From Dactylonectria macrodidyma (Eukaryota; Ascomycota; Sordariomycetes; Hypocreales; Nectriaceae): a stretch of 64,000 bases of DNA. Position numbers and translations under genes: made by a program. The first letter of the stretch is position 1, and each line of letters starts with the position of its first letter. Shown in pieces: positions 1 to 12,269 of this stretch. The stretch covers positions 2,294,001 through 2,358,000 of the forward strand of contig JAGMUV010000005.1 of assembly GCA_020744425.1 (NCBI GenBank), in the 5' to 3' direction. The notes below the pieces were generated by a model. It was not told where the DNA came from. It did not search any database and was given only the letters and a program-made list of their open reading frames with translations.

Positions 1-881
1 CACTGCGTCTAGTTCGATTTTCGTACCTGTGTCTAGGTGGACGACAACCTCAGGATTGAGGATCCTTGAAACCGAGTTATAAAGCCATCTGTACGAGTTC
101 AGTTTTCCACAATTCTCGTTCTTCAGAACCAGAATGAATTGTATGGGAGCTCCTCGCTGGCCATCAAGACCAGGAATTCTCGAGCTCTCGGGCCCTCCAA
201 TCTCCAGATTTTCCGTGATAGACAACTGTGTAGAGTATTCGAACTTGCTCCTTTTAGTCAGAATCCTAGGCATGTTTTCTCAATGCCGGCTTACCACATG
301 TGTGGAAACGGGTTTTCCATTCATCGACTTCTTCAAGAGGCCATGTCGGAAAAGTCCAATCGCGGCAAGTGTGTCGAGGGCTCCAGGATCAGCGGCGTCA
401 AGTCCATCAAAAATGATGCACACGACGATCTTTTGCCAGGCCGGCCCGCCTTTGTCCCAGAATTGAGACTTTCGCAGGCTTTGCATCCTTCGGCAGGCCT
501 CGATCGTGCTGTGTAGAGTCCGGCACAACAAAGCTTTTTCTTCATTGTAGTATGTAATTCCCACCATCAGCTCGGTATGCCGGTTGAAGGCCCTGGGTCG
601 CAGGTCGTAGCCGTTCTTCAACGTGAAGTCATTTGCATCGTCTACAACCGCAGTGTCTGTGGCGACAGTGAGTTGTTTGGGCATTGCGATACGCCACTGC
701 CTAAGGCTGGGACATTGCAAACTTACTTACATCTTAGAGTTGCGACCTCTTCAGGGTTCTCCTCAGAGAGGTGGGACTGCCTTGATGAAACCTGATGTGG
801 GACGGGATAATTGGAAGCCCATGGTTCCTGGCTATTAGCCGGTATGCGAGGATCGCCCACTAAATTGTAATTAATCATCAT
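1..881 (-). CDS. Chitin synthase (class I-III type), 5' part, runs off the left edge
   Basis: Family 2 glycosyltransferase that polymerises GlcNAc from UDP-GlcNAc into chitin at the plasma membrane. Exons read 881-731, 656-295 and 225-1, with introns 657-730 and 226-294 (GTAAGT and GTAAGC donors, CAG acceptors) and the frame kept throughout. The translated part carries the N-terminal signature of division-1 chitin synthases: LRYTA, NDFTLKNGYDLRP, RHTELMVGITYYNEE, KGGPAWQKIVVCIIFDG and, after the last intron, RWLYNSVSRILNPEVV. The catalytic core (QRRRW and the membrane segments) lies outside the window. I start at the ATG at 881 (MMINYNL) because it is in frame with the conserved part. An open frame at 1105-878 starting MSWNPYG could be an upstream exon, but I could not join it in phase. 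The exact class is uncertain; the wording is closest to class III. Confidence 0.88.
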
Positions 882-1105
882 CCCTCCTGTGAATGTTCAA
901 GTTTTACGCCAAGCGCATTCTGCGATGACAGGACATTGAGTTGAGTTCCAACTAACAACATACCCCGGTGCTGTTCTCTGACAACTTCCTCAATTGTCTC
1001 ATGGGACACTTGGCCAAGGTCATTCAAAGGATAGGATAGAGGAATAGACTCGTCTTCGAATCCCTGAGGGGCCCGGGAATAGGAACCGTACGGATTCCAA
1101 GACAT

Positions 1106-1726
1106 GATGGAAGTCTGTTCACACAGCGCTGCCCGGGTGAAAAAAAGGATTCGATTACTTATCCGTAAGTAATTTTGGGATCAGGCTAGGATTTAAATAG
1201 CGCAAGGGAGGCGCAAGAAGGGCGCCTTGGAGCGGCTGAGCGACTCTAGCCTCCAACACTATTGGAACATCTTCAACCGCTCAGCCAATTAGGATACCTC
1301 AAGCGGTTAAAAGTGGTTAGTGTTCTTGCATTATTGAAGCGCCACAGTTTCAAATCTCCTCATTCGTACGGAGTATGTAACCGGCACTCCAGCACGTCAG
1401 GTTGTATAGTCCCTTTTTGCGCAAGGGAGGTACTTTGCAAGACTTACCCCGCTTCTGTATCTCGTTATCAGCTAGGCTAGCTAGGAAGCTGAAGTTGGCG
1501 ACGATATCAACGATAAGAAATTATGGTGAGAGCTGAGGTACATTGTTAAATATGTCTAGGCTTTTTCCAGCTTTTCTGATTGCCTAATATCGTTCGTGGT
1601 GGGTTTGAAATTTCAAGCATGTAATCCCCCCTTTCCTTAATGAATATCAATTGTCTATCTGCGACTTTGAAGAACAACTTTCACAGTCAGTGATTATGCA
1701 AGGCCGCAACACATTGTTCGGAGCCA
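1106..1726. other. Intergenic region upstream of chitin synthase
   Basis: This stretch holds the presumed promoter of the minus-strand chitin synthase. I see no coding frame with family features, no RNA gene and no clear repeat. Confidence 0.5.
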
Positions 1727-2023
1727 TCACACAATCAGGGAGACGTGGACAATCTTTGTGTTCGGCGTAGTGTTGCGAGCGTCGTATTCTTCCTTAGCGA
1801 GCTTTCTGCGTACTTTCTTCACCTTGGTACAGACGGATTGGTGCTGCGGACTGTGAGCAGCCTGGTGTTCATCGCTGCAGTAGCGGACTGCTCGACAGCG
1901 ACTGCATCGGAGGAGTTGGGGGACCGTTGCTAAGCATTGCTGGCAGCGATGGCGCAAGGAACCAACAGGGCCTTTGTATTTACTTGCGCTATTCGTGGAA
2001 GAAATAATTACATCACACACCAT
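1727..2023 (-). CDS. MYND-type zinc-finger protein, probably a 3'-truncated fragment
   Basis: A 98-residue frame contains one MYND zinc finger at about residues 27-65: CQQC, then CSRC, then YCSDEHQ, ending HQSVC, which gives the C-x2-C, C-x2-C, C-x3-H, H-x3-C ligand order. MYND fingers mediate protein-protein contacts. A basic stretch (KVKKVRRKLAKEEYDARN) follows, as in longer fungal MYND proteins, and the frame then stops abruptly. From memory, fungal proteins with this start usually continue for more than 150 residues, so this looks like the preserved N-terminus of a gene whose 3' part is lost. A short functional protein cannot be excluded. The 5' side is AT-rich non-coding DNA. Confidence 0.5.
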   Translation of the reverse strand: MVCDVIISSTNSASKYKGPVGSLRHRCQQCLATVPQLLRCSRCRAVRYCSDEHQAAHSPQHQSVCTKVKKVRRKLAKEEYDARNTTPNTKIVHVSLIV

Positions 2024-2495
2024 GAAGCATCAACTTTCCCCTCTTCCTTCATAAGTAACATTAGGATAGGAACTATAAATGAATTAGGTAGCCTCAGTAA
2101 CAAATTTATCCATTATATATATATTAATTTAATTTAATACATATTATTGGTATTACCTATTCTTAAGATGAGCGAATGGGTTTAGTGTACCGAAGAACTC
2201 AATTGGTGTGTCGTATTTTCCTTCCCACAGGGCAGGTTACAGTGGGTTGTAGCTCGGCCCAAAGGTCACAGTCTCAATCTTGGAGATCAGAACTTTATTG
2301 CTGAGGACATAGTCAAGAGCATACAACACTATCTAGCGCTGTACCTATGTCAAAAATTCGATAGCAAACAGTACAGCGACAGTAGTTAATGAACCCCTCG
2401 AATACTCAACTGTTCAGCCCTGCTGGAGAAGTTAGCACCTCGAAGGATAGAATCTGGTTTCCTTTCCCCGGCACCCACGCGTATTTCAAAACGCG
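2024..2495. other. AT-rich intergenic region
   Basis: The stretch is strongly AT-rich around 2040-2160, including a TATATATATTAATTTAATTT run. It separates the MYND fragment from the 3' end of the GH92 gene. No gene seen. Confidence 0.5.
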
Positions 2496-5116
2496 TCAAG
2501 GCAATGCCACGGTGCCATTGAACGGGCCTAGGCTTGGTGGAACGTCATCAGGTCTCGTGCCCCATTCGCTCTCTTTACTTCCAAGCACCAGCTCCAGCAC
2601 ACCACCCTCAAGGAAGAAGCTATGCTGAAGCCAGTTGCGCGTGTACGGCTCTCCGTTAAGCGTTGCCGATTGGATAAAAATTTTCTCACCCTCCGGATCA
2701 AAATTGGCGTTACGTATAGTTGCCGTCTTACCAGTGATCTTGTTTTTGATGCTAATGGACTCAAAGAATGGCGGGGTGATAAAGTATACATCCTGACCGG
2801 CATTAGGGAAGAGACCCATCATGATGAAAACTGTAAAGCTGGCCATGGCGCCATTGTCGTCGTTTCCTGGGAGACCACTGAGGGTGTCGTTGAACTGGGA
2901 GGGGATGTATTGACGAGCGCGGACAGCACTCAGCCCAGGTCGTCTAGCGTAGTGGTATTGAAACAGTGTGAGGAATGCGGGCTCATTCCCGATATACAGT
3001 AGGCCAGACTCGTGAAGGAAATCAAGTCGTTTGACAAACTCTTCATCGCCACCGAGTACCGAAATGAGCGAAGCGGTGTCTCCAGGAACGTAGAATGTGT
3101 AGAGCCATAGAGAGGCTTCATAGGTTTCGCCGCCCTATTCTCGTTAGAAAAACTTCTAGAACAATATTCAACACATTCTCCTGAGACGTACCAAGCGAGT
3201 TAAATAGCAATCATGGAAGCCGAGAAGAGGAGAGCATTGGATGGGATCCTGTGCATACCAGGTACCATCACGCAGCCTGGGCTGCAGGAACCCCACGAAC
3301 CCAGTGTCCTCTCCAGCAATGGAACTCGTCTGGTTCTTCTTGAGCAAGTTGGCCCAGTTTCCACTCCTCCCGATATACTTCGTATAGTCGTCCGTGTAGC
3401 CCAGTCCCTTCGCCATCTGCGCGATGGCAAAGTCATCGTAAGCATACTCCACTGAACGTGAGACTGAACGAGTCAAGATACCTTGACCCTTCGTCGAAGA
3501 AACGCCTCGAGGCACGTAGCCAATGGTCTTCCAGTACTCAACGTGGCCGCGGCCCTCGATATCCCACCACCATGCCTCCACCTCGGCATCGTTGACGACA
3601 GCCTTGTATCCATCCTCCCAATCGATCCCCTTGGTAATGTTTTTGATAAAGCTGTCGGCGAGCAGAACGTCGGCGTTTGAGCCACCTTGCGTCCACCCTT
3701 TGCAGAATGACATTCGACAGTCGGGTAGATAGCCAGTGTGTCGCCAGATATCAATCAAGGCCCGGACAGCCTCTGCCTGTGTATCCGGGTCCAAGATTGT
3801 GAGAAGAGGATGACTCGTCCTGAAAGTATCCCATATACAGTAAAACGAATCATAATACGGCTCATCGCTGGTCCAAAGTGGGTTCTCGCCGGTATAATTC
3901 TGAGGTCCGACCATAGTCCGATAAATGCCGCTCCAGAAGGTTCTCACCAGAGTCTCGCTAGCACCACCGGGCTCAATCTTGACGACATCGAGCTTCTCTC
4001 TCCAAGCGTCTTTGGCGTCCTGAACCACTTTGTCGAAGTCAAAATCTGGGACTTCATTCTGAGCGTTGACACAAGCCTGGTCCGCGCTGAGGTAACTCAA
4101 GCCTACCCTTAACAAGATCTCACCACCTTCTGGCTGGTCAAATCTAATCCAACCACCGGCTGAGATCTTGCTGGTGCTGACACTCAGAGTCTTTTCCGTG
4201 CTAGGTACATTTTGCTGCCATACTCCAGAATCGCGGACAGGGGCGCCTTGGAAGTCAGCACACATGTACGCCGCAAACTGACCAGTACCGAAACTTGCTG
4301 TGAATGAACCGTAGACTTTAAAAACATCATCTTCGGTTACTTCGATGGTAGATTCATACCTTGTACCGCCTAGATCCTCGGATTCAAAAAGGATCAAAGG
4401 GCTGACGGGAAGGGACTCATTAACTGGCTTGTTGGGAAAGGTGAAACCGTAGAGTGCGGTATGGCTTGTCACCGTCACCTCGGCGTGTATATCCGACTCA
4501 AGGGTGACAGCGAAGTAGCCTGGCTTGGCCTCAAAGCTGTCGGAAATGATGGGGGCTGCACGAGCCTCTTGGTCAAATTGGCATTGGGTCACGTCATCTT
4601 CAGGACATCCGGGGACGGGAAGGAATGGAAAGGATCCCAACCCAGGTGCCTAACAATAGGTAGTCAGCAATGGCCAGATATGACAGCCGAAGTCTTGTGG
4701 ATAATGACCGAAAGGACGAAGGGCGAAAACCTACTCCTCCTGTTCCGGACTCGTGAGTGTGGGAGAAACCGATGATTGTGGACACATCAGATCCAAACCC
4801 GCCTTGGCTGTGACTGGAGGTATCAGCCACAGCCTTCGCCATGCCTACTACTAGTCAGAGGCCAGTGACGAAATATCTGGAATAAGAACAACTCACCGAA
4901 CGGGAGGGTTGCACCAGGAAAGACATTGCCTGAGAGGATCAGTCGAGCTTCCAACAAGAAGACAACTGCGAGCAGAGAAGGACGTTTCTCACCGCCGCCT
5001 GCTGTTCCAATGAGAGGCCAGACGTAATCAATAACATCCTGTTCACTATCTTCTTGAACAGAAGACTGGATCAAGAGCCCAACTAGTGGGAGCAATTTTA
5101 GCCAAGGGGAAATCAT
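2496..5116 (-). CDS. Secreted GH92 alpha-mannosidase
   Basis: Glycoside hydrolase family 92, calcium-dependent exo-acting alpha-mannosidases that trim mannose from N-glycans or mannans. Exons read 5116-4993, 4929-4897 (only 33 nt), 4844-4735, 4649-3192 and 3134-2496, about 787 residues, the usual size. The protein opens with a signal peptide (MISPWLKLLPLVGLLIQSSV), then YVWPLIGTAGGG, NVFPGATLPFG and FSHTHESGTGG across the first introns. Further on come IWDTFRTSHPLLTI, the GGETYEAS segment and GLPGNDDNGAMAS, all GH92 landmarks including the catalytic-domain GNDD loop. I chose the ATG at 5116 rather than the in-frame one at 5167 because it puts the hydrophobic signal peptide at the very N-terminus. 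The protein is intact and is likely extracellular or secretory. Confidence 0.92.
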
Positions 5117-6737
5117 ATCGAAGGAGGTAGCTTCAGAAGCCGAACTCTTACAACCAAGCCAAGACATCTACATGTCACGATCACTTCTATTTGAGCTCCT
5201 GGAGGCTTGCTGCGTAGTGACTTGTGAGTGAAAAAGGTATTGATCGTACGTTGTCTGCATCCGCTTCTAAGCGTCGACATTATCGCCGATCAGGAAGGTC
5301 AAAGATCAATAACTTAGTCAAGAATGGAAAGCACATCATGAGAAGTAGTTTTGCCGCGTCATACTGCTCGCTGTTCTACCAAAGGAGGTGCCTGGCTATG
5401 CCCAAAGAAAAAAAAAGGTCGTCAGCTCTCCTTCGGTACGACTATGCGGATTGTATTTGCAAGGGTTTAAACATTTCTAGTGCAAGGTTGCGAACCATTC
5501 GCTCAGCATTAAATAACCGGCCCGATAAAAGGCCATGCTAGAACTGGAAGGTGCGATTGTGATTGTAAGATATTAACTGAAAGGTGGGGTTTTTGATTAT
5601 CAGATGTCAACTGACAGTTGTAAGGCACCCCACCTAACATTTGACGGAAGATCTTAAAAGGGACACAGAGGTTCGGGCCGATGTTTGCGTCAGGCTAGGG
5701 AAGAGTTCGGACGTAGCAGTGAATGTCTGAGTGAGTAGGGTCGTGGCTTGCAGGCATCGTCTTGGAACTCCGCGGACTTCAGTTAGAGGTGCGGAAGCAA
5801 CTATAATGTAACCATGATCACCACTGCGCGCGCACATTTCAGCTATTTCGAATGTTCAAGCTGCCTATTCAAGTAATTCTTCCACTCCTCGAACAGAACT
5901 TGATAGTCAACCTCACGGCCGAGGCCTCAACCTGCCGATGGCGTAGGGGGAGACAACGATCCTCTGTCAACCTGCAACGATGGAGGTCATGGTACTCACG
6001 TTAGCGGTAAGTCGTGCTGGCCTGGTCTGCAGCTATCACATAACAGAGCATTCCATCATGGCAGAAGATATCAGAGACTGGGCTAATCCACATATCATCT
6101 GTTAGATGAAACCAATCCAGACGGCTGCCGCCCTTGCTCACCTTAGACACTCTTTTGGCCAGAAATGGTGCCACCGTAAACTGGTAAATGCTTCAAGTCT
6201 AGCCGAGGGAGGGGAAGAGGGGCGGGAGTGCGCTTAGTCCCAGAAACAGCCCAGTTCAAGCTACGAATCGGGTTTTGCTTACTTTTCTTCTTAGTGTGAG
6301 GGCCAGTGCTGCTGCTGGTGCAGCCTGCCTAGCGGATGTGCTCGCCTATGCTTGCCTGTGCCTGCTTGTGTTCCTGCGGCGCCGTCACGAAGCCTTGTTT
6401 TTGGACCATCCGGCTAGAGTTGTCAATCCATCAGAAATCCGCTCACTGTCTATCTTTAGGTGGCTTCATATAACAGCCACCCCTGTTTCGATGACACAGA
6501 GTGCTCGTCCAGAATAAAGAAGCCATTTATTCATGGACTTAGTCCGAATCAGCATGTGGAACAGCCTTGCTCCCGACTTGCGCGTGGGCTGGATGGTTGA
6601 CTCGATCAACACTAGATGGAAGTTGAAGTAACGGATGTCGGAGAGCGGTCCCTAGAGGACCTGGACGTTGTGATGAATTCCATAACGTAGTCCCGTTCCT
6701 CAAAAAATAATATCTAGACGCTAAGCAAATACCAGCC
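5117..6737. other. Intergenic region
   Basis: 1.6 kb between the start of the GH92 gene and the decayed ubiquitin-like gene. Open frames of 60-105 codons occur on both strands, but none shows family motifs or flanking intron signals. Nothing recognisable. Confidence 0.5.
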
Positions 6738-8357
6738 ATGGCGTTGCTAAACAAGCTGGAATCGGACACTCTTCTCCTTGGAGACCTAGACATCTCGTTC
6801 ATGCGCACTGTCAAGGTTCCCGTCAATCAGCAGCTCTCTGAACTACCCCCTAGTATAGGCAAGTTCCTGCTCTTCCAACTCAAGGACTATGCGGAAAAGA
6901 TGCCCCAGGAGATGGTCGATAAGGGCGGCTTATTCATGCCCATGTATCGTAAGTGAGGCTCCTTATGGGGTGACGTTTCAACCGGTTTCGCGCTAACCAT
7001 GGCATGGTAGAGCGAGAGGCAATGTGAATTAATTTCGAATCCAAGAAGCGATATGCGATCAAGGTTTACGTCGGTAGGATCAACGCGATCTCTGGGGAGA
7101 CTTCAATCGTGAATGCAGCTACGGCTTTGCGAAGAAGGCAGAGGCTCAGCCAGGGGAAGCCGATCTAGGATCATGTGGTTGTACATGATCAAAAGTTGCT
7201 GGATGGAATTGCCAACGACGTTGGACAAGTCCGACAATTTTGTCGCCGTGTTGATGGGATCAGGACACTCAGTGGAGGACCAGAGAATAAGCCAGGAGGT
7301 TGTCGGCGGTATTCAATTTGAGATCACTCCCGAGAAGAAAGGCACGGTTACTGTCAATATGCCGGGCAAAAGTACTTGCACTCTCTCCGTGGATCTAGGC
7401 GAAACTGTACGAGACCTGCTCGTAGCTTTGAACCGACGAGACCCAAGCCGCAACCTATTGACTCTTTGGACGATTAGGTCTCGTGGAAGAACTCGGGTCA
7501 ACAGACATGTGCTGAGAGAGAGGCGTCCGAGATGCAGGTGGAATATTTGTTGACTGTGGCTCACTTACTAACTACTGTGGCAGGGCTCAACAGTCTCTCT
7601 TGTTCCCAAGGTCCACAATGACATACTCGTTTTTGTCAAATCCTAACTAGCAAGAAATTTACCATAAAAGCAGAGTCTGCTGATCTCATTGATCACTTCA
7701 AGTCCAAGATTCAGGACCGCGAAGGGATTCCTACTGACTCCCATCAGTTGATCTTACATGGGAATGCACTCGAGGAAAATCGCACACTTGATGAATATGA
7801 TATCAAACATGTAAGTCGCGGCATCCCATTACTTTGACTCATTATCTAACCTTGCATCCTGTCCCTAGGAAGATTATCTACACTTAGTTCTTACTCTTCA
7901 TGGTGGCGGGCCAATGCCGAGCAGCGAATCTGGTGATGGGATAACACTGGAAAACTGCGGTGCGACTGAGATGAACTTGGCACCAGGCGGCATCATCAAG
8001 CAGCCCCTGATACACCGATCAATGCTGAAGCTTACGCCGAGATGGAGTTGCCGGTTTCTCCATGGACAAGGACAAGACTACGGTGTCTGGGAGCTTTAGT
8101 GGCATCAAACCAGTGGCGTCAATTAATTGCCAAGTTGATCCCGCCATCAAGCCGTAGGTTATGAAAATCGGTTAGAAATCTAAGGCTGTCGGGCCTTTTT
8201 CGGGCGCTGCTTCGTCGGCACCATGTGCTTGTTACATTCCTGCCAATGCTACCCTAGGGCCGAGGTTCTTCAACCCTGCCGGGCCACGAGCGCCATTTCG
8301 ACCGGTCGATGAACTGAAGGTAGAGATGGGCAGGATTTCTATAGTGCCATTCGAATA
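6738..8357 (+). pseudogene. Decayed gene for a ubiquitin-like-domain protein
   Basis: A fungal gene with ubiquitin-like segments, broken in several places. It starts cleanly at 6738 (MALLNKLESDTLLLGDLDIS) with a normal first intron at about 6951-7010. The next exon then has an in-frame TGA at the place of an expected Trp (EAM-stop-INFESKKRYAI) and a TAG before DHVVV. A frame shift follows before NFVAVLMGSGHSVEDQ and GGIQFEITPEKKG. The clearest ubiquitin fold is at 7665-7905: KIQDREGIPTDSHQLILHG, ENRTLDEYDIKH, intron 7811-7868, then EDYLHLVLTLHGGG, copying the ubiquitin C-terminal di-glycine. Downstream pieces NLAPGGIIKQ, DKTTVSGSFSGIKPVASIN and FFNPAGPRAPFRPVDEL fall in different frames with more stops. 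Family identity rests on recognisable order and motifs; the lesions make function unlikely. Confidence 0.75.
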
Positions 8358-9287
8358 GGCCAGTGCTAGATGGGCTTTTGGCTATGCGAGCTTACATGTG
8401 ACGCGAATGGGAGATTGTTGTGGTGATGGGAGTCTGGAGCAGGAGCATGGAGCATTTTGAGACGCTTTTCGGCCTTTCCCCAAGTTTCGGTTCAGCGGTC
8501 CAAGTGTACGTAGCATGCATTGGAAATCACCGACCCCTGTCAAGAATCCGCAGGAATAGTGCTGATTCTCCTCTTTCAAGAATGCTTGGTCTTGCATCCC
8601 CCACAATCAAATCCTGGCTCGCGGGTATTTCGATGCTCGGTTAAGAACTAGGATGCAATGGTTAAGGGTGGTGGGCCTGGACGCATGTGAAATGGAGAGC
8701 GACGAGACTCATAAAAGAAAAGCAAGTTTGGGCGGATCGTACGATTCTCCAGTTAGAGAGTCGCAAGGGGTTCCTGGTTGCTGAGCTGATCTGGGTAGCT
8801 GAAATGAATGTCATGCTTAGAAACGATTCCGCTTCGGTTCTAGAGCTCTAATCGTCCAACTCTGAGTCTGGTGAGCTGTGTCGTGGCAGGGCATAGGTGG
8901 CGATTGCGGGCGAGAAACCCTGTTCATAGTATAGGCTAGTAAGGCAGTTTGGACAGGTATCCCCTGCAAAGTCCGTGCATAGTCGCAAGACCATCCCACC
9001 GAAGGTAACGCGCAAGCGGCGCCGAGAAGCTACTCTTTGATGTGCGGCCGTCTCTCAACTGAAACGGTTGAGACTGGCTCACTAGCCAGCTGAGAAGTAT
9101 TCCGCCTGGGAAATTTCGCTGGATGAAGGAACTGTCTTTTGGGATTGAGAAAATTGCTTAAATAAAAGAAAAATAGGCGCAAGCAAAATTCTGGGTATTC
9201 TCGTACTAGAACCGTGACACCACTGGCGTCACAACATGCCTCTTGTTTCTCCATGACTCATGACAGCCGCCTTTTCATAACGACACT
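8358..9287. other. Intergenic region
   Basis: 0.9 kb between the ubiquitin-like pseudogene and the 3' end of the HET gene. Short open frames only, and no domain or RNA signature. Confidence 0.5.
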
Positions 9288-10497
9288 CTAATTATTGCAT
9301 TGTCCATCCAGGCTTCGTGTCAATTCAGTTGAATCGCTATTGCCAACCGACGACGTCTCGGTATCGCGTGTTGACGTAGACGTCTTCTTCCTCCCAGTCT
9401 CGAGGAGGATCTTTGCATCCTCCAACGCTTCGCGTCTGGCGAATTCGTCCAGGAGCTTATGCGCCGTCTCTAGCGGCAGATCGGCGATCATGGCGCTCAA
9501 ATGCTGTGGAGATACGAGTCAGTCACACATGACATGTTTACTGCCGGCACCCACAAAAAACGTCGATTAAGGAAGCACTAAGGATGCCACTTACCGGTGG
9601 GAACACATTTGAAGGGTGGTACTTGAACTCCTCCATCATTCGATTCAGACGGAGCACCTGCTTCCAAGGCACAATGGTGTCGCCGATCAAAAAGGTTGGG
9701 AATCGCGAACAGGCAATCTCCTCGAGGATCCAGCGACGCTGGAAGTACTGCCGGGTCATGAAGTCGTTGCAGCCTATCCAATGTGGCATCATGAATGGAA
9801 TTTCCCCATTCTCCCCTGCGGACCAGATGTGGGTGATGGACGCTGCCCACTTGTGGGTAGGTGAGTAGTCCTCTGGGTTCACCTCTCGATCACCTGGATC
9901 TCCCCAGGACGTGGGCATCGCATCCTCGATCTCAGCCAGTGTTTCCATGGCGACATCTGTATGCTCCGACTTCTCGCCCAGCCAGCCGACGACAAGCTCG
10001 GCAGACGCATAGATCTGCCTCATCTCGACGAGTTGCTTCGACTTCTCATAGTCATCGTGCTGATTGACGCAGATGAGGTCGACCCACACGCGCAGAGCTT
10101 TTGTTCGATCGATTCGGTCGGATCGGTCGCTTTCAGGGGCGCTCTTGGACGGGCTGAGGCCGAATAGCTGTCTTAGCCACCGCGGTGCCCCATGAGGTCG
10201 TCTGGCTGGTGTGCGTTGGTAGCGTTGCGAGATGGTCGGATAGAAGACGGCACGGACATGCTTCAGCGCCTGCGAGAGGTGCGTCGTGATAGTGACGGAG
10301 CGGCCGTTGACGATGATTCTGTCGGTTTCGGAAGCATCTCCATACAGGGATGAGAGGGCGATGTATTCCAAATCTTCGGTTCGTTTGTGGGTGACCAAGC
10401 GACAGTCGATTGGGTCGTCCACGTTGCGGGCCGACCTGATCTCGAGCAGACGGATCTCGCCCCTCAAAGGATCTAGGCGTCTGTATGCAATGACCAT
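9288..10497 (-). CDS. HET-domain protein (372 aa)
   Basis: Heterokaryon-incompatibility (HET, PF06985) protein, a family whose members trigger regulated cell death on non-self recognition in filamentous ascomycetes. Exons read 10497-9595 and 9503-9288, with a phase-0 intron at 9504-9594 (GTAAGT donor, CCACAG acceptor). HET hallmarks are EYIALSSLYG (the usual YxALSYxWG position, here SLYG), LRVWVDLICVNQHDDYEKS, MRQIYASAELVVGWLG and RRWILEEIACSR. The C-terminus is short, with no transmembrane or repeat domain, and ends in a charged Ser/Thr-rich tail (KKTSTSTRDTETSSVG). The first motif is degenerate, but the ICVNQ core is intact. At 372 residues it is among the shorter HET proteins. Confidence 0.88.
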
Positions 10498-12112
10498 CGT
10501 CTAACTGCGCCCTCTTCCAAAGGGTGATAACGTCGATAGGTAAGATGCGAGCCTTCAGGCTTCTGATGCATGAACAGGGTCACTTGGCACTTAGAACCAA
10601 CAACCAACAAGGGCGAGCCGGAATTCGGGGTCGCCTGGTTTACATACCCTTTCCGTAACTGCGTCCGAGAAGGGGGCTCAATACGAACTACCGAACCATA
10701 GATACCCAACATACCGGCACTTCAGTCCTGACAAGGCAGGCCTTTTCGCTATCGGATGCGCTAGTACTCCATCCGAGGCATTCCAAATGCATCTAGCCCA
10801 TAGACCACAGGGATGTTAAACTCTACTGTTTATAACGAAGGCTCGCCCGGCTACGCTATTGCGGTGCCTACCCGCATACGTCGGCTACCCGCATGCGTGG
10901 GCTATCAACGACGGCGTCTGCTCACTAACACTTGCGAGGCTAGCCAAGTTTCTCGCGCCAAAAGCAAATTGCGGATGGATCCTCGTCTTGCCTCTGCGAC
11001 TCCAGAGGGTATGATTGTGCTGTCACTGGGGATGCTTTAGTTCGTCTTTAGCGTTGAGGAATGACAGCACCAGACACGGTTCAAGACTAGCTTGAAATGA
11101 CCCCTTCAGCCATCTTCACCTTCGAACATGGCCGCTTCGGGGCTGGGAACTTTAATCGTGGCGTCTTGGAAACAGGGGCTTCAATGCAACTTGAACGGTC
11201 CTCCAGAAGGACAATGCAGCATCTATTTCCGTGACTGCATCTGTCGATAGAAAGCTAGATCTCGGTCCGTCATTAGTGAAGACACGTGATGCATTAAAAG
11301 GGCATTATAGTTTGAAAGGAACAGTTCTAGTTCATCCCCCGATCACTAGCTAGCTGCCGTGCTATCCTATATTAGGTTGATAACCCGTTTCCGCGTCCCC
11401 TAAGCACCACCGACTCACCGGGAGGACGCGTACTATCTTTCTGTTTCCGAGTCAAGACTGAGTTAGTGTCTTGATGGTGTCATTCCCGTATTTCCCAGTG
11501 AGGCATGTGTTCAACGGCGTCCCAGCCACAAGTGGTTCGCATTGTTGTATGCTGTGTGGTCACGATGCGGTTCTCGCCTCCGACAAATCTCACGGATATT
11601 TAATACAGTCTGCATCCAATACACAGGTTGAAACTGATATGGAATGAGCCTCAAACTTGCATCGGAAGCACCGGCCAACGTACTGGGCCTCGGGGAAGTG
11701 GCTATGGGTTATCCACCTCATCTTGGTAGTTCGACTGTACCCTGAGCCCGCATTTGCACCTCCTTTCGCGATCCATCCTGGTCAGCAACGGAAGCAAGGC
11801 ATGCCCCCTGTCTGGTAACGTTTCACGCAGCCATTGGCTATTGGTATCTAGTACATAGTATCGCCCATTGCCACGCTTGTGAGCGGCTACAAGACATGAA
11901 CGACATGGGGTCCTTTCCTCTTCTTTCCCACATCCGCCTCAATCAGCGATCTATACTTCCTTCATCAGCACTACAATGTAAGTTGATCATATGACATCAC
12001 GCTTGCTACGGCTAGCCACAGGAAGATATGTCGAGATGTCCGTCAACAAGGTCCCTAACACATCGGAAGAGATAGAAATCGAGAGCCTCTTCGCATCCAC
12101 ATCAACCTCCTC
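10498..12112. other. Intergenic region between HET gene and terpene cyclase
   Basis: 1.6 kb with no supported gene. It should contain the promoters of the divergent HET and terpene-cyclase genes. Confidence 0.5.
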
Positions 12113-12120
12113 ATATAAAG
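12113..12120 (+). promoter_or_regulatory. TATA-like box of the terpene cyclase gene
   Basis: ATATAAAG lies 150 nt upstream of the terpene cyclase ATG and is followed by a CT- and CA-rich leader (12121-12265) typical of fungal transcription-start regions. Motif only. Confidence 0.35.
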
Positions 12121-12269
12121 CCAACACTACTCCCATCAAATAAGATCAATATCATCCCCACCAAAACAGATCAACACTCCTCTTATCAACGAAGAAACTC
12201 TGGCCCCTCACTTCTCTTTCTCTTTGCCTTATTCTTCTCGCCCCCAAGATAAACTACCACTCAATCATA

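Noticed and set aside
657..730. Shorter 34-nt alternative intron (697-730) in the chitin synthase
   Set aside because: It is below the usual fungal minimum. The acceptor at 657 gives RYTA followed by NDFTL with the spacing seen in known chitin synthases.
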